Shown here one piece after another: positions 51,765 to 61,596 of a DNA stretch of 64,000 nucleotides (positions are counted from its first letter, which is position 1; each line of letters opens with the position of its first letter). The position numbers and the translations under genes are program-made. The DNA is taken from NCBI GenBank assembly GCA_017051695.1, contig JAFIDK010000001.1, forward strand, positions 806,001-870,000, written 5' to 3'. A model generated the notes under the pieces. That model saw only the letters and a program-made list of their open reading frames with translations, did not search any database and had not been told where the DNA came from. The DNA comes from Algoriphagus aestuarii. Its GTDB lineage: Bacteria; Bacteroidota; Bacteroidia; Cytophagales; Cyclobacteriaceae.

Positions 51765-52853
51765 CTATTCATTACCCAATTCGAAAGGATAGATGACTTT
51801 CCAATCCTTCGCCATGTCCACAATCATCCATTTGTATTTGGCAGCGTCATCCAAACCTTTGTTAAGTTGCCCAATATGAGAATCCCTATCGTAAGCCACT
51901 TCCCGGACCGAATCAGTATGGTGGACATACAAGCCAAACCGAGCTCCCTCTCCAGTCATTGTATATTGTAACATTTCATAATCTCCATCACTATTGCCTC
52001 CGGCAAACACTGGCCGTTTTCCTATGCTACGGTGAATTCCAACAGGCTTGCCGGCTTTATCGTCATTGAAAAACAATTCTGGAAGCTTTTTTAAGACCGG
52101 TATATCACCCTCCATTTCGTAACTCAAACCACCGGTGGAACCTACTACCTGATAAGGAGGAATTCCATATGCCTCTTCTGCCCAAACTCGCATAAAGTCC
52201 ACTCCGCCGCCTGAGACTATAAAGGTCTTAAATCCATTTTCTCTCAAATAATCCAACAACTCCAACATGGGCTGGAAGATCATTTCATTGTAATGTTTCC
52301 CTGTCTTGGGGTGAGTAGCTGTCTGAATCCAATTCCTAACGTGTTGATCAAACTCATCCGTAGTCATTCCTGAATGCGTCATGGCCAAAAGTGATGGAAG
52401 TGCCTTGTCTCCTGAAGCTAAAAAACCTGCAATATCACCCTCCAACAAAAATTTAAAAGGAGCTTTGGTCTTCCATTCCGGGTGCTCAGGAGCCATTCTT
52501 TTGATTTCGTCTATGGCAAATTGTACCTGAAAATAAATCGGCTGCTCTGACCATAAAGTCCCGTCATTATCAAAAACTGCAATACGGTCTGCTTCGGGAA
52601 TGAAATCCGTGGATCCTTCTTTGGTGACTGCGCTCACCCAATCCATGATACGGGTTCGTGGAGCTTCCTCCCAAGATGCCAGTGCTGATCCCTTTTCAGA
52701 AAGTATTTGATTTGCAGCTACCCCTTCCTCTGAATCATTTGCTACTTTATCATTAGAACAAGAACTAAAGCCGAAGAAAAAAGTGGCAAACAGGAAAAAA
52801 ACTGCAAAACTAGGCCCAGTGTTCTTTAGATTTTCTTTCATATTAGTATTCAT
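51765..52853 (-). CDS. HAD-superfamily phosphatase-like lipoprotein
   Basis: A 362-residue lipoprotein (signal ending FFFGFSSC, Cys about 33). HAD motif I is VFDNDGTLWSEQ (DxDGT, about 90), motif II FIVSGGGVDF (about 215), and motif IV GGNSDGDYEMLQ (about 292); the usual Lys precedes it in GIHRSIGKRPVFAGG. It resembles PF12710-type HAD hydrolases. Located between two sulfatase genes, so it may act on the same class of surface substrate (sulfate or phosphate ester) or on the sulfatase product. Its outer location is inferred from the lipobox. Confidence 0.85.
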   Translation of the reverse strand: MNTNMKENLKNTGPSFAVFFLFATFFFGFSSCSNDKVANDSEEGVAANQILSEKGSALASWEEAPRTRIMDWVSAVTKEGSTDFIPEADRIAVFDNDGTLWSEQPIYFQVQFAIDEIKRMAPEHPEWKTKAPFKFLLEGDIAGFLASGDKALPSLLAMTHSGMTTDEFDQHVRNWIQTATHPKTGKHYNEMIFQPMLELLDYLRENGFKTFIVSGGGVDFMRVWAEEAYGIPPYQVVGSTGGLSYEMEGDIPVLKKLPELFFNDDKAGKPVGIHRSIGKRPVFAGGNSDGDYEMLQYTMTGEGARFGLYVHHTDSVREVAYDRDSHIGQLNKGLDDAAKYKWMIVDMAKDWKVIYPFELGNE

Positions 52854-52924
52854 AAAATTTCAACAGTTTGAAGTTAACTACTTTCAGAAATTATTTGTTT
52901 TCACAATTGTAAAAGCTCAAAAAC

Positions 52925-52960
52925 CAAAAGAGGAGCAATAAATACAATTGCTCCTCTTTG
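52925..52960 (-). terminator. Terminator of sulfatase 2
   Basis: AAAGAGGAGCAAT and ATTGCTCCTCTTT pair with a short loop. It stands directly after the sulfatase 2 stop, before the HAD gene. Confidence 0.85.
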
Positions 52961-52970
52961 TTGATTTAAT

Positions 52971-54539
52971 TTATTTCCCTTCTTGACCTGCTGTTAGGGA
53001 CTTCATAACCTCATCTAGGTTAAAAGAATCCGGCCTCTGACGTGGAGGAAATTCCACAAAAGTTTTGATCATTTCACCTGCGATTCCCTGAGATGCACCT
53101 CCGGCAAATTGGATGATGCCTTCCATCCATTCATAATAACTGTTTGAGTTATGTTGTGCTCTTTCGAATGGATCCATTCTCAAATCAAAAATCAATGGGA
53201 TTCTCAATTGGACAAAAGGATACATCCAAACTCCAAACTTAGAGGATTGCTGCTCCATAAATACCAACTTCCATCTGTCATATCTCATGGCTACCAATTG
53301 ACCATCGTCATTCCAATAGAAAAATTCTCTTCTTGGAAAATTAGTCGCTCCATATTGGTCTTTCGTCACAGTTTTTTCACCTGTTAAGAAAGGAAGGATA
53401 TTGTACCCATCTAAATGAACTTTATAGGTCATGTCCCCTATCGTATGCCCATTTAATAATTTCTCTTTAATGTTAGGTTCCCCAGCAGCAGCCATCAAGG
53501 TAGGTAGCCAGTCATTGCCAGCCACCACTTCATTGATTACTGTTCCAGGTTTGATTTTACCAGGCCACTTGATAATCATTGGTACTCTGTACCCCCCATC
53601 CCAATTGGTGTTTTTCTCTCCTCTGAATGGTGTGATTCCTCCATCTGGCCACATATTAAAATGCGGGCCATTATCTGTGGTATAAAGAATGATGGTATTG
53701 TCATCTACACCCAAAGCTTCAATTTTATCCAGCAATTGACCTATTTGATCATCGTGCTGTACCATTCCATCCGCGTATTCACCTAAGCCAGTCCTTCCAG
53801 AATAACTTTCCGGCACATGGGTCACATAATGCATTCTGGTGGTATTGAACCAAACAAAAAATGGTTTGTCATCTGAAACTTGTCTTTCGATAAAGTCTTC
53901 TGTGGCATTCAATACTTCCTGATCGATCGTTTCCATTCGCTTTTTAGTCAATGGTCCCGTATCTTCAATTTTACCATCAGCAGAACTTTTTATAACTCCT
54001 CTTGGACCATATTTCTCTCTAAAAGCAGGATTTTTTGGATAATATGGATTCTCAGGAGTTTCTTCAGCATTCAGGTGATAAAGGTTTCCAAAAAACTCAT
54101 CAAACCCATGATTGGTAGGAAGGAACTCATCTTTATCACCTAAGTGATTTTTCCCAAATTGACCTGTTGCATAGCCAAGAGGTTTTAATAATTCCGCCAA
54201 TGTAGGATCCTCTTTTTGAATCCCAACAGCGGCTCCAGGAATTCCCACTTTGGTCAAACCGGTTCTTACTGGCATTTGTCCTGTAATAAATGCCGCTCTA
54301 CCAGCAGTACAAGACTGTTCTGCATAATAATCTGTGAAAATGGCTCCTTCATTTGCCAATCGATCGATGTTTGGAGTTCGATACCCCATCATCCCTCGGT
54401 TATTATAACTGAGGTTCCAATACCCAATATCGTCTCCCATTATGACGAGAATATTGGGTTTCTCTTGTCCCTGAACCAATATTGGTAAGCATAACAGCAC
54501 AAGAATAACAAATTTGAAAATTGAGAATTTGTGTTTCAT
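52971..54539 (-). CDS. Secreted sulfatase (arylsulfatase-type), paralog of sulfatase 1
   Basis: A 522-residue protein with signal peptide (FVILVLLCLPILVQGQ). It shares the first nine residues and the same motif positions as the gene at 50097: SCTAGRAAFITGQ (formylglycine site Cys77), GDDIGYWN and TTDNGPHFNMWPDGG. It is longer near the C-terminus. The paired paralogs suggest duplication and divergence for related substrates. A terminator separates it from the HAD gene, so the three genes need not share one transcript. Confidence 0.92.
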   Translation of the reverse strand: MKHKFSIFKFVILVLLCLPILVQGQEKPNILVIMGDDIGYWNLSYNNRGMMGYRTPNIDRLANEGAIFTDYYAEQSCTAGRAAFITGQMPVRTGLTKVGIPGAAVGIQKEDPTLAELLKPLGYATGQFGKNHLGDKDEFLPTNHGFDEFFGNLYHLNAEETPENPYYPKNPAFREKYGPRGVIKSSADGKIEDTGPLTKKRMETIDQEVLNATEDFIERQVSDDKPFFVWFNTTRMHYVTHVPESYSGRTGLGEYADGMVQHDDQIGQLLDKIEALGVDDNTIILYTTDNGPHFNMWPDGGITPFRGEKNTNWDGGYRVPMIIKWPGKIKPGTVINEVVAGNDWLPTLMAAAGEPNIKEKLLNGHTIGDMTYKVHLDGYNILPFLTGEKTVTKDQYGATNFPRREFFYWNDDGQLVAMRYDRWKLVFMEQQSSKFGVWMYPFVQLRIPLIFDLRMDPFERAQHNSNSYYEWMEGIIQFAGGASQGIAGEMIKTFVEFPPRQRPDSFNLDEVMKSLTAGQEGK

Positions 54540-54953
54540 AAAAGTTGAGTAGTATTTAGTTTATTAAACTAGTCTAATGAATTAAAATTAACTTCTATTC
54601 CGAAATAGATTCTGTTTTAAAAGCTAAAATCAATACATCAAAAGGATAAAATAATGCTTTTTATGATCATCCGCAATATTGCAAGCAGTCATAATTTCTT
54701 GGTTCGTTTGTCTGAAAGACCCAAGTGGCCTGTAATCTAGTGTGTAGCAAAATTTATGATTCATTCATCTACTATTGGTAAAATTGCGGATTTACCTATT
54801 GTTTTTTTAGAAAGCAGTTGAATCCAAAAAGATCTTATTTTTCATCTCTAGAAAAACCCAAGAATTGAAAACACTCGATTGGAATTGAATAAAGAAGGGG
54901 AAGACCAAAAATTATGATTTCCCCTTCTTTAAATAAAAAATTCAATGAGTATA
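54540..54953. other. Intergenic region between sulfatase 2 and the PKD lipoprotein
   Basis: This 414-bp AT-rich stretch contains the terminator at 54891-54930. I see no gene, RNA or repeat in the rest; it must hold the sulfatase 2 promoter. Confidence 0.6.
54891..54930 (-). terminator. Terminator of the PKD lipoprotein gene
   Basis: AAAGAAGGGGAA and TTCCCCTTCTTT form a perfect 12-bp stem with a loop of about 16 nt. Confidence 0.8.
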
Positions 54954-55322
54954 TTAATCTGCTGCGGTCACATTTTCGTCTAATTCAAACTCGCAAAAGT
55001 TGTTGCTATCCTCTTGAATAATAAATGTAGCGGTGACTTTGTAATTACCCGCTTCTGCATAGGTATGAGAAGTTTCCTTACCTGAAACTGTTTCTGTGAT
55101 CCCATCCCCATAATTCCACAAAATATCTAATACGGTATGATTTCCCGAATACCTAAGTTCCAAATTAATGGTTTTGGGGTTTGAACTATCAACATCATGG
55201 AATAAGTCAACTTTGCCGCTTTCAATGGCACATTCAATGTTGTCTTTGTCTTCCTCAGAGCAAGAAGTAGAAAACCCAAGAAGGGATACAGCAACAAGGG
55301 CACCTAAAAATAATTTTTTCAT
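54954..55322 (-). CDS. Small lipoprotein with PKD-like domain
   Basis: A 122-residue lipoprotein (LVAVSLLGFSTSC lipobox, Cys21). Residues about 45-115 look like a PKD/immunoglobulin-like domain: LELRYSGNHTVLDILWNYGD, GITETVSGKETSHTYAEAGN and YKVTATFII, including the WNYGDG and HTYAEAGNY hallmarks of PKD. Such domains mediate protein or carbohydrate contacts at the surface. Monocistronic, with its own terminator. Confidence 0.8.
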   Translation of the reverse strand: MKKLFLGALVAVSLLGFSTSCSEEDKDNIECAIESGKVDLFHDVDSSNPKTINLELRYSGNHTVLDILWNYGDGITETVSGKETSHTYAEAGNYKVTATFIIQEDSNNFCEFELDENVTAAD

Positions 55323-55634
55323 AGCTTTAATTTTTTTATCAGTTTGATAAAATTAAATCTTTTTAATTAAAAAACACCTGACTCTTCTAATTTTAACACA
55401 ATTTTTTCATTTTTTACTTATAATAAATTTCAAAAATACCGGCAGATAGATTTTTCTATTTGCTCCAATTAAAAAAACAATTCCTCATTTAAACATGAGT
55501 TTTAAATCACCACTGCATCCTCTTTTTCAACTTTATTTGAGCTCTTAACCCCAATTCTAACCATTAATCTGATTTTGGACTGGTTAAAGAACAAAATCAG
55601 CTATTTTAGATCACGAGAATTAAACCCAACTTCC
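55323..55634. other. Intergenic region before the S9 peptidase
   Basis: This 312-bp AT-rich stretch between divergent genes has no gene or repeat. TGATTTTG at 55570 differs in one base from TAnnTTTG and could be the peptidase -7 box. Confidence 0.5.
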
Positions 55635-58073
55635 ATGAGAAATTTATTCAAATCTTGTTCCTTAGTTGCTTTTTTGGTTTGTATAGCGCAAACTGAAATT
55701 CTAGCCCAAACATCTTATCAGAAACCTCCAAAGCCCATTTTAGATTTGGTGAATGCGCCGAGTACTCCCTCGGTAAACTTCAGTAAAAACGGTGATTGGA
55801 TGTTGCTTTTGGAAAGGGCTGATAATCCTAGCATTGAGGATCTATCCCAACCTGAATTAAGAATAGCAGGTTTGCGGATCAATCCCGCCACTTCCGGACC
55901 TAGTCGAGGTCGAGGAGTGGAAAACATCAAAGTGAAAATGACCCAAAGTGGTGAAGAAAAGCAAATCGCAGGTTTGCCTTCTAAACCAAATATGGGAGAT
56001 TTTTCCATGTCCAATGATGAGAAATACCTTTCATTTACTCAGACAGAAGCCAATGGCATCAGCCTTTGGGTAGTAGATTTGACCACACTCGAAGCTAAAA
56101 AGTTGACAGATGCCATTATCAACGATGTCTATGGAAATTCGATTCTTTGGACTCCCGAAAATCAATTATTGGTAAAAACTGCAAATCCTTCCAGAGGTAG
56201 CATTCCTCAAAGGCCAAGTGCTCCAGCCGGACCAATTATTCAGGAAACTTCAGGAGATGCTGCTCCTAGCAGAACTTACCAGGATTTATTGGCTGATCCA
56301 TATGATGAAGCACTTTTTGCCTACTTCATGGATTCGCAGATAATGTTGATAGATCTGGATGGTAGCAAAACTCCTATCGGTCCAAGTGGAATGATCAAAG
56401 GAATGGATCTTTCCCCTGATGGTTCCTACATCATGGTAGATTTGATCAAAAAGCCATTTTCTTATTTAGTACCAGCGTCTAGATTTCCTTATGATGTGGA
56501 AATCTGGTCTAAGGATGGCAAAAAAGTGAATACCTTGGCAGAGATTCCATTGGATGAAAATCGTCCTACTGGATTTGATGCCACCGTAACCGGTCCTAGA
56601 AATATCAGCTGGAGAGCCGATAAACCTGCAACCTTGTATTGGGTAGAAGCGCAGGATGGCGGAGATGCCCGTGTAGATATCAAAGAAAGGGATGTCGTAT
56701 TTACACTGGATGCTCCTTTTACAGCACAAAAGAAAAAGCTAACCTCCACTCCCTATAGATATGGAGGAATTGCCTGGTCAGATGATTCGTTTGCTATCTT
56801 AAATGAACGCTGGTCTCAATCCAGAAAAGAAGTACGATCTGTGATCAACCCATCCGATCCTTCTCAGCCTAAAAAAGTAATCATCGAAAGATCATCGGAT
56901 GATTTATACAATGATCCGGGAGATCCTCTTTACACAGAAAATGAATTTGGAAGAAATGTATTGATGAGAAAAGGTGAATTGGTATTCATGACCAGTCCAG
57001 GTGGTTCTCCGGAAGGAAACATGCCTTTCCTTTCTACTTTCAATACCAAAACAAAGGAGCAGGAAATTCTTTGGAGATCACAGGCTCCTTATTATGAAAG
57101 GGTTGTAAAAGTCCTAGATGAAAATGGTACAGAATTCATCACTTTGAAAGAAAGTACAGATATCCAACCCAATTACTGGTTGGTAAATACCAAAAAGAGA
57201 ATTGCGCCAATGCAAGTTACCAATTTTGCGCATCCTTATGAGTCAATTAAGGGAATCCAAAAACAATTGGTGACCTATAAAAGAAATGACGGGTTGAATC
57301 TTTCTGCTGTGATCTATACTCCGGCTGGATATGATGCTGCGAAAGACGGTCCTCTTCCGGTTTTAATGTGGGCCTATCCAAGAGAATACAAGTCTAAGGA
57401 AGTTGCTGCCCAGGTAAGAGGTTCAAAATATGCCTTTACCAGATTAAGCTGGGGTTCTCCAATCTATTGGGTAACCCAAGGTTATGCTATTATGGACCAA
57501 ACCGAAATGCCAATTGTCGGCGAAGGGGATAAAGAGCCAAACGATTATTTCATTGAGCAATTGGTATCCAATGCCGAAGCAGCTATTGATCATATTGTGG
57601 AACTGGGAATCGGGGATCGTGATCGAATTGCCGTTGGGGGTCACTCTTATGGAGCTTTTATGACTGCTAATTTACTTTCGCATACGAATTTGTTCGCAGC
57701 AGGAATTGCAAGAAGTGGTGCTTACAATAGAACACTAACTCCTTTTGGTTTCCAATACGAGCAAAGAACTTACTGGGAAGCTCCAGATGTGTATTTCAAC
57801 ATGTCTCCATTCTCATTTGCGCATAAAGTAGAGACTCCGATTTTGTTGATCCATGGACAAGCAGACAATAACTCCGGAACATTCCCGATTCAGTCTGAGC
57901 GCTATTACAATGCACTGAAAGGTCATGGCGCTACTGCAAGATTGGTTTTCTTACCAAATGAAAGTCATGGCTATGCCGCTGAGGAATCTATTTTGCATAC
58001 ACTTTGGGAAATGGATACTTGGTTGGAGAAATATGTGAAAAACAAAAACGAACTTAAAAAGGAAACCGAATAA
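55635..58073 (+). CDS. Secreted S9 prolyl-oligopeptidase-family peptidase (S9D-like)
   Basis: An 812-residue protein with signal peptide (SLVAFLVCIAQTEILAQ, cleavage about 25), an N-terminal beta-propeller-like region, and an alpha/beta-hydrolase domain with nucleophile GGHSYGAFMT (Ser about 683), the acid in IHGQADNNSG, and the His in NESHGYAAEE. Features such as LMWAYPREYKSKEVAAQVRG fit the glutamyl-endopeptidase (S9D) branch. An alternative upstream start adds 20 residues before the signal and is unlikely. Likely periplasmic or secreted peptide degradation. Confidence 0.92.
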   Translation: MRNLFKSCSLVAFLVCIAQTEILAQTSYQKPPKPILDLVNAPSTPSVNFSKNGDWMLLLERADNPSIEDLSQPELRIAGLRINPATSGPSRGRGVENIKVKMTQSGEEKQIAGLPSKPNMGDFSMSNDEKYLSFTQTEANGISLWVVDLTTLEAKKLTDAIINDVYGNSILWTPENQLLVKTANPSRGSIPQRPSAPAGPIIQETSGDAAPSRTYQDLLADPYDEALFAYFMDSQIMLIDLDGSKTPIGPSGMIKGMDLSPDGSYIMVDLIKKPFSYLVPASRFPYDVEIWSKDGKKVNTLAEIPLDENRPTGFDATVTGPRNISWRADKPATLYWVEAQDGGDARVDIKERDVVFTLDAPFTAQKKKLTSTPYRYGGIAWSDDSFAILNERWSQSRKEVRSVINPSDPSQPKKVIIERSSDDLYNDPGDPLYTENEFGRNVLMRKGELVFMTSPGGSPEGNMPFLSTFNTKTKEQEILWRSQAPYYERVVKVLDENGTEFITLKESTDIQPNYWLVNTKKRIAPMQVTNFAHPYESIKGIQKQLVTYKRNDGLNLSAVIYTPAGYDAAKDGPLPVLMWAYPREYKSKEVAAQVRGSKYAFTRLSWGSPIYWVTQGYAIMDQTEMPIVGEGDKEPNDYFIEQLVSNAEAAIDHIVELGIGDRDRIAVGGHSYGAFMTANLLSHTNLFAAGIARSGAYNRTLTPFGFQYEQRTYWEAPDVYFNMSPFSFAHKVETPILLIHGQADNNSGTFPIQSERYYNALKGHGATARLVFLPNESHGYAAEESILHTLWEMDTWLEKYVKNKNELKKETE

Positions 58074-58089
58074 GAAAACTTTCCTTTAC

Positions 58090-58128
58090 TAATCCCTCTT
58101 CAAATTTATTTTGGAGAGGGAATTTTAA
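58090..58128 (+). terminator. Putative terminator after the S9 peptidase
   Basis: AATCCCTCT and GAGAGGGAATT pair with a small offset across about 16 nt and are followed by TTTAAA. Stem is short and the tail is AT-rich rather than T-only. Confidence 0.6.
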
Positions 58129-58288
58129 ATATACTGTATTGAAGAGGAGGTGTTTTAGGCAAAAATTCAGGAACCTCTTTCTCCAATTTTCCAATATTTT
58201 TTCTTTTCGTGTAAAACTCCCTAGATAAGCTTCCATATATTTTCTTAGGGATGGGAAATGGGTTAAATTAGCTGAAAAACCACCCTAA

Positions 58289-59827
58289 ATTATCAAAGCT
58301 TCAACTAGTACCAATACCACTCCTTTTTTAAAGAGCATACAACCATGGGTCTTCTTCCCATCAGCAGGTTTAATAGTTCTTTTTGTTACACTCACCCTAA
58401 TCTTTCAAGAGTCTGTTGGTGATTTATTTGAATCCCTTCAAGCTTATATTTCTACAAGTTTCGGGTGGCTATACGTTCTGGCGGTTAATGTCATATTGAT
58501 CTTCTGTATTTATCTTGGATTCAGTCGTTTCAAAAACATTCGCCTTGGGGGAATCAATGCAAAACCTGAATTCAGTACCTGGGCTTGGCTCAGCATGTTA
58601 TTCAATGCAGGAATAGGTTTAGTGCTCATGTTTTACGCTGTAGCTGAGCCTGTCAGCCATTTTTCAAACCCTCCATATGGGGAAGCTGGAACTTTACAAG
58701 CTGCTAAAAATGCTTTGAATCTATCTTATTTACATTGGGGTTTGCATGGCTGGGGTGTGTACGCTTTGATGGGATTGTCAATAGCATTCTTCAAATACAA
58801 CAAGGGCCTACCACTTGGAGTCAGATGGATTTTGTATCCATTATTAGGAGATCGGCTAAAAGGCCCAATTGGTCATTTTATAGATACTATGGCAGTAGTG
58901 GCCACTTTATTCGGTTTGGCGACGACTCTTGGGCTGGGGATTCAGCATATCAATTCTGGACTGAATTATCTGTTTAATGTTCCAAATAGTGCTGAGATCC
59001 AAGTTATTTTGATTGGGATTATCACCTTGTTTGCTACAGCATCCGTAGTCTCCGGATTGCATAATGGAATTCAGATTTTAAGTAAAGTAGCTTCAATTAT
59101 GGCCATTTCTTTAATGGTATTTATGCTTATCGTAGGGCCTACTTTGTTTATTCTTGGATCTACGGTCCAAAGCACCGGATCATACTTACAAAGCTTAATT
59201 GGAACAGCAACTTGGATGGAGGTTTACAGAGGCACTCACTGGATGGATAGTTGGACGTTCTTTTATTGGGCTTGGTGGTTTGCTTGGGCACCATTTGTAG
59301 GATTGTTTATTGCCAGAATTTCAAGAGGTAGAACCATCAGAGAATTCATGATGGGAGTATTACTTGGACCGACTGCAGCTAGCATAATTTGGATTTCTAT
59401 TTTTGGAAATACTGCTTTTCATGTTGAGTTATTTGGTCCCGGAGGCATCAGCGAGGCTGTTCAGGAAAATATCAATACGGGATTATACTCATTACTTGAA
59501 CTTTTCCCACTTCCCTATTTGAGTATTTTCTTCGTAGTACTTGCTGGTATCATCTTTTTTGTGACTTCCTCTGATAGTGGGTCTTTAGTCATAGATTTTA
59601 TTACAAGTGGAGGTAGAGATGATACACCGGTAAAACTTAGAATATTTTGGGCTTTGATAGAAGGAGCAGTCGCTGCTGTATTAGTATTGGGAGGCGGATT
59701 AATTGCCCTTCAGACAGGATCTTTGGTGACTGGATTACCCGTTTGCATTCTCATGCTTGTAGTTTGTTTCTCAATCCTCAAAGCACTAAAAAAATATCAT
59801 CTAGAAAATAAGGAAAGCCACGAGTAA
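58289..59827 (+). CDS. BCCT-family transporter (choline/betaine/carnitine type), no canonical start codon
   Basis: About 512 residues with 12 TM helices. The BCCT signature is WTFFYWAWWFAWAPFVGLFI (helix 8) and RISRGRTIREF; FMMGVLLGPTAASIIW follows. The open frame extends to a stop at 58286-58288, and homologous sequence (FLKSIQPWVFFPSAGLIVL, VTLTLIFQESVGDLFESLQA) is intact from its first codons. No ATG, GTG or TTG occurs in frame before TTG 58496, which would delete the first helix. The likeliest start is the rare ATT at 58289 or ATC next to it; the ATG at 58345 is out of frame. It converges on the GMC gene. Substrate is probably choline or betaine. Confidence 0.88.
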   Translation: MIKASTSTNTTPFLKSIQPWVFFPSAGLIVLFVTLTLIFQESVGDLFESLQAYISTSFGWLYVLAVNVILIFCIYLGFSRFKNIRLGGINAKPEFSTWAWLSMLFNAGIGLVLMFYAVAEPVSHFSNPPYGEAGTLQAAKNALNLSYLHWGLHGWGVYALMGLSIAFFKYNKGLPLGVRWILYPLLGDRLKGPIGHFIDTMAVVATLFGLATTLGLGIQHINSGLNYLFNVPNSAEIQVILIGIITLFATASVVSGLHNGIQILSKVASIMAISLMVFMLIVGPTLFILGSTVQSTGSYLQSLIGTATWMEVYRGTHWMDSWTFFYWAWWFAWAPFVGLFIARISRGRTIREFMMGVLLGPTAASIIWISIFGNTAFHVELFGPGGISEAVQENINTGLYSLLELFPLPYLSIFFVVLAGIIFFVTSSDSGSLVIDFITSGGRDDTPVKLRIFWALIEGAVAAVLVLGGGLIALQTGSLVTGLPVCILMLVVCFSILKALKKYHLENKESHE

Positions 59828-59850
59828 ATTACCCGTGGCTTCACTATTTT
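59815..59850. terminator. Bidirectional terminator between BCCT and GMC genes
   Basis: AAGCCACG and CGTGGCTT pair across about 11 nt; the BCCT stop codon lies within the loop. Convergent genes end on both sides. Confidence 0.75.
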
Positions 59851-59867
59851 GATTTTTCCCTTGAAAA

Positions 59868-61535
59868 TTATTCTTTGGAAACAGCCTCTTTCTTCTTAGG
59901 AACGGATATTTTGAAATAAGGGACATTTTCTGCCTTCAATGGGGTTTTCCCGAGGATCATATCTGCTGCTTTTTCTGCAACCATCATGACCGGTGAATAA
60001 ATATTTCCATTGGTCACATAGGGGAAAACCGAGGCATCCACCACTCTGAGGTTTTCCACACCATGGACTTTCATAGAATTTGGGTCTACTACGTCCATTG
60101 GGCCCGTACCCATTCTGCAGGTAGAACAAGGATGGTATGCACTCTCACCTTCTTTTGCTACAAAATCTAAAATCTCTTCATCGGTTTGGACATCTTTGCC
60201 AGGCGACAATTCTTTACCCATTAGCTCACTCATTGCATTTGTTTCAATGATTTTTCTGGATAAACGAATCGCTTCCACCCATTCCTTTCTTTCTTTTTCT
60301 GTAGAAAGGTAATTAAACAAGATGCTCGGGTATTCTGTAGGATCTGCTGATTTGATCTTAATCCGGCCTCTTACATCTGTATTCATTGGACCTACATGTA
60401 GCTGGAAACCATGACCCTCTTTCGGGGCAGATCCATCGTAACGTATAGCCAAAGGTAAAAAGTGAAACTGAAGGTTTGGATATTCTACAGAATCATTGCT
60501 TCGGATAAAACCTCCTGCCTCAAAATGATTTGAAGCTCCCAAACCCTTTCTTCTAAATAACCAATCGAACCCGATTTTTGGAGCTCTCCATGGATTCAAC
60601 GCTGGAAATAAACTTACTGGCTGTTTACAGGCCCATTGTACATACACTTCCAGGTGATCTTGAAGATTTTCTCCGACACCTGGCAAATCATGAACCACCT
60701 GTATTCCCAAATTCTTCAAATGTGCTGCATTTCCTACTCCCGAAACCTGCAGTAACTGAGGGGAATTTATAGCACCTCCACATAAAATGATTTCTTTGGC
60801 AAATACTTGCTTAACCTGTCCTCCTTTTTTGTATTCTACTCCAACGGCTTTTTTCCCTTCAAAAAGAATTCTCATCACCATTGCCTGTGTTTCCACATGC
60901 AAGTTTTTGCGATGTTTTACAGGATGGATATAGGCTCTAGCAGCGTTTAATCTTCTGGATTTATAGATGGTTTGATCGAATTTACCAAACCCTTCCTGTT
61001 GGTATCCATTCACATCTTCAGTAATCGGATAACCAGCTTCCTGAACTGAATCAAAAAAAGCTTTAAAGAGTGGATTAGAGCATTCTGGAGTAGTCAACTT
61101 TAGGTTTCCTTTATCACCTCTGTATTCATCCCCTCCGATAAGTCTATCTTCTACCTTTTTGAAATAAGGAAGACAACGAGAATAATCCCAGTTTTCAAGC
61201 CCTTTGTCTTTTGACCATTTTTCATAATCCATCGCGTTACCACGAATCCAGATCATTCCATTGATACAAGACGAGCCACCTAAGACCTTTCCTCTAGGCT
61301 GAGCAATTCTTCTATTATTCATGTAAGGCTCAGGATCCGAGGAATACCCCCAATTGTAATTTGTTCCAGTTAGTAAATAGGTAAGAGCTGCGGGCATGTG
61401 GATTCTAAAATCCAATTTATAGTCTGGCTTTCCTGCCTCTAAAACCAATACCTCATTTGATGGGTCTTCACTTAGTCGGTTAGTAAGAACTGCTCCAGCG
61501 GAGCCTCCTCCGACAATTATATAATCGTACTTCAT
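59868..61535 (-). CDS. GMC oxidoreductase, choline-dehydrogenase-like
   Basis: A 555-residue FAD enzyme. FAD motif YIIVGGGSAGAVLTNRLSED (about 5-24), GMC signature 1 GKVLGGSSCINGMIWIRG (about 79), GMC signature 2 CGGAINSPQLLQVSGVG (about 257), and the catalytic HPCSTCRMG (His about 472) near the C-terminus. This pattern fits BetA (choline to betaine aldehyde). It faces the BCCT transporter, which could import choline. No betaine-aldehyde dehydrogenase is in the window. Other primary alcohols are possible substrates. Confidence 0.9.
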   Translation of the reverse strand: MKYDYIIVGGGSAGAVLTNRLSEDPSNEVLVLEAGKPDYKLDFRIHMPAALTYLLTGTNYNWGYSSDPEPYMNNRRIAQPRGKVLGGSSCINGMIWIRGNAMDYEKWSKDKGLENWDYSRCLPYFKKVEDRLIGGDEYRGDKGNLKLTTPECSNPLFKAFFDSVQEAGYPITEDVNGYQQEGFGKFDQTIYKSRRLNAARAYIHPVKHRKNLHVETQAMVMRILFEGKKAVGVEYKKGGQVKQVFAKEIILCGGAINSPQLLQVSGVGNAAHLKNLGIQVVHDLPGVGENLQDHLEVYVQWACKQPVSLFPALNPWRAPKIGFDWLFRRKGLGASNHFEAGGFIRSNDSVEYPNLQFHFLPLAIRYDGSAPKEGHGFQLHVGPMNTDVRGRIKIKSADPTEYPSILFNYLSTEKERKEWVEAIRLSRKIIETNAMSELMGKELSPGKDVQTDEEILDFVAKEGESAYHPCSTCRMGTGPMDVVDPNSMKVHGVENLRVVDASVFPYVTNGNIYSPVMMVAEKAADMILGKTPLKAENVPYFKISVPKKKEAVSKE

Positions 61536-61596
61536 AGATTTTCTTTAGTAAGAACCAGCAAGTTCTCCTTGCCATTATAAGCTTCTTTGATGTTTC

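Noticed and set aside
58345-58347. ATG before the BCCT gene as its start
   Set aside because: It is out of frame with the transporter and its own frame stops after about 26 codons.
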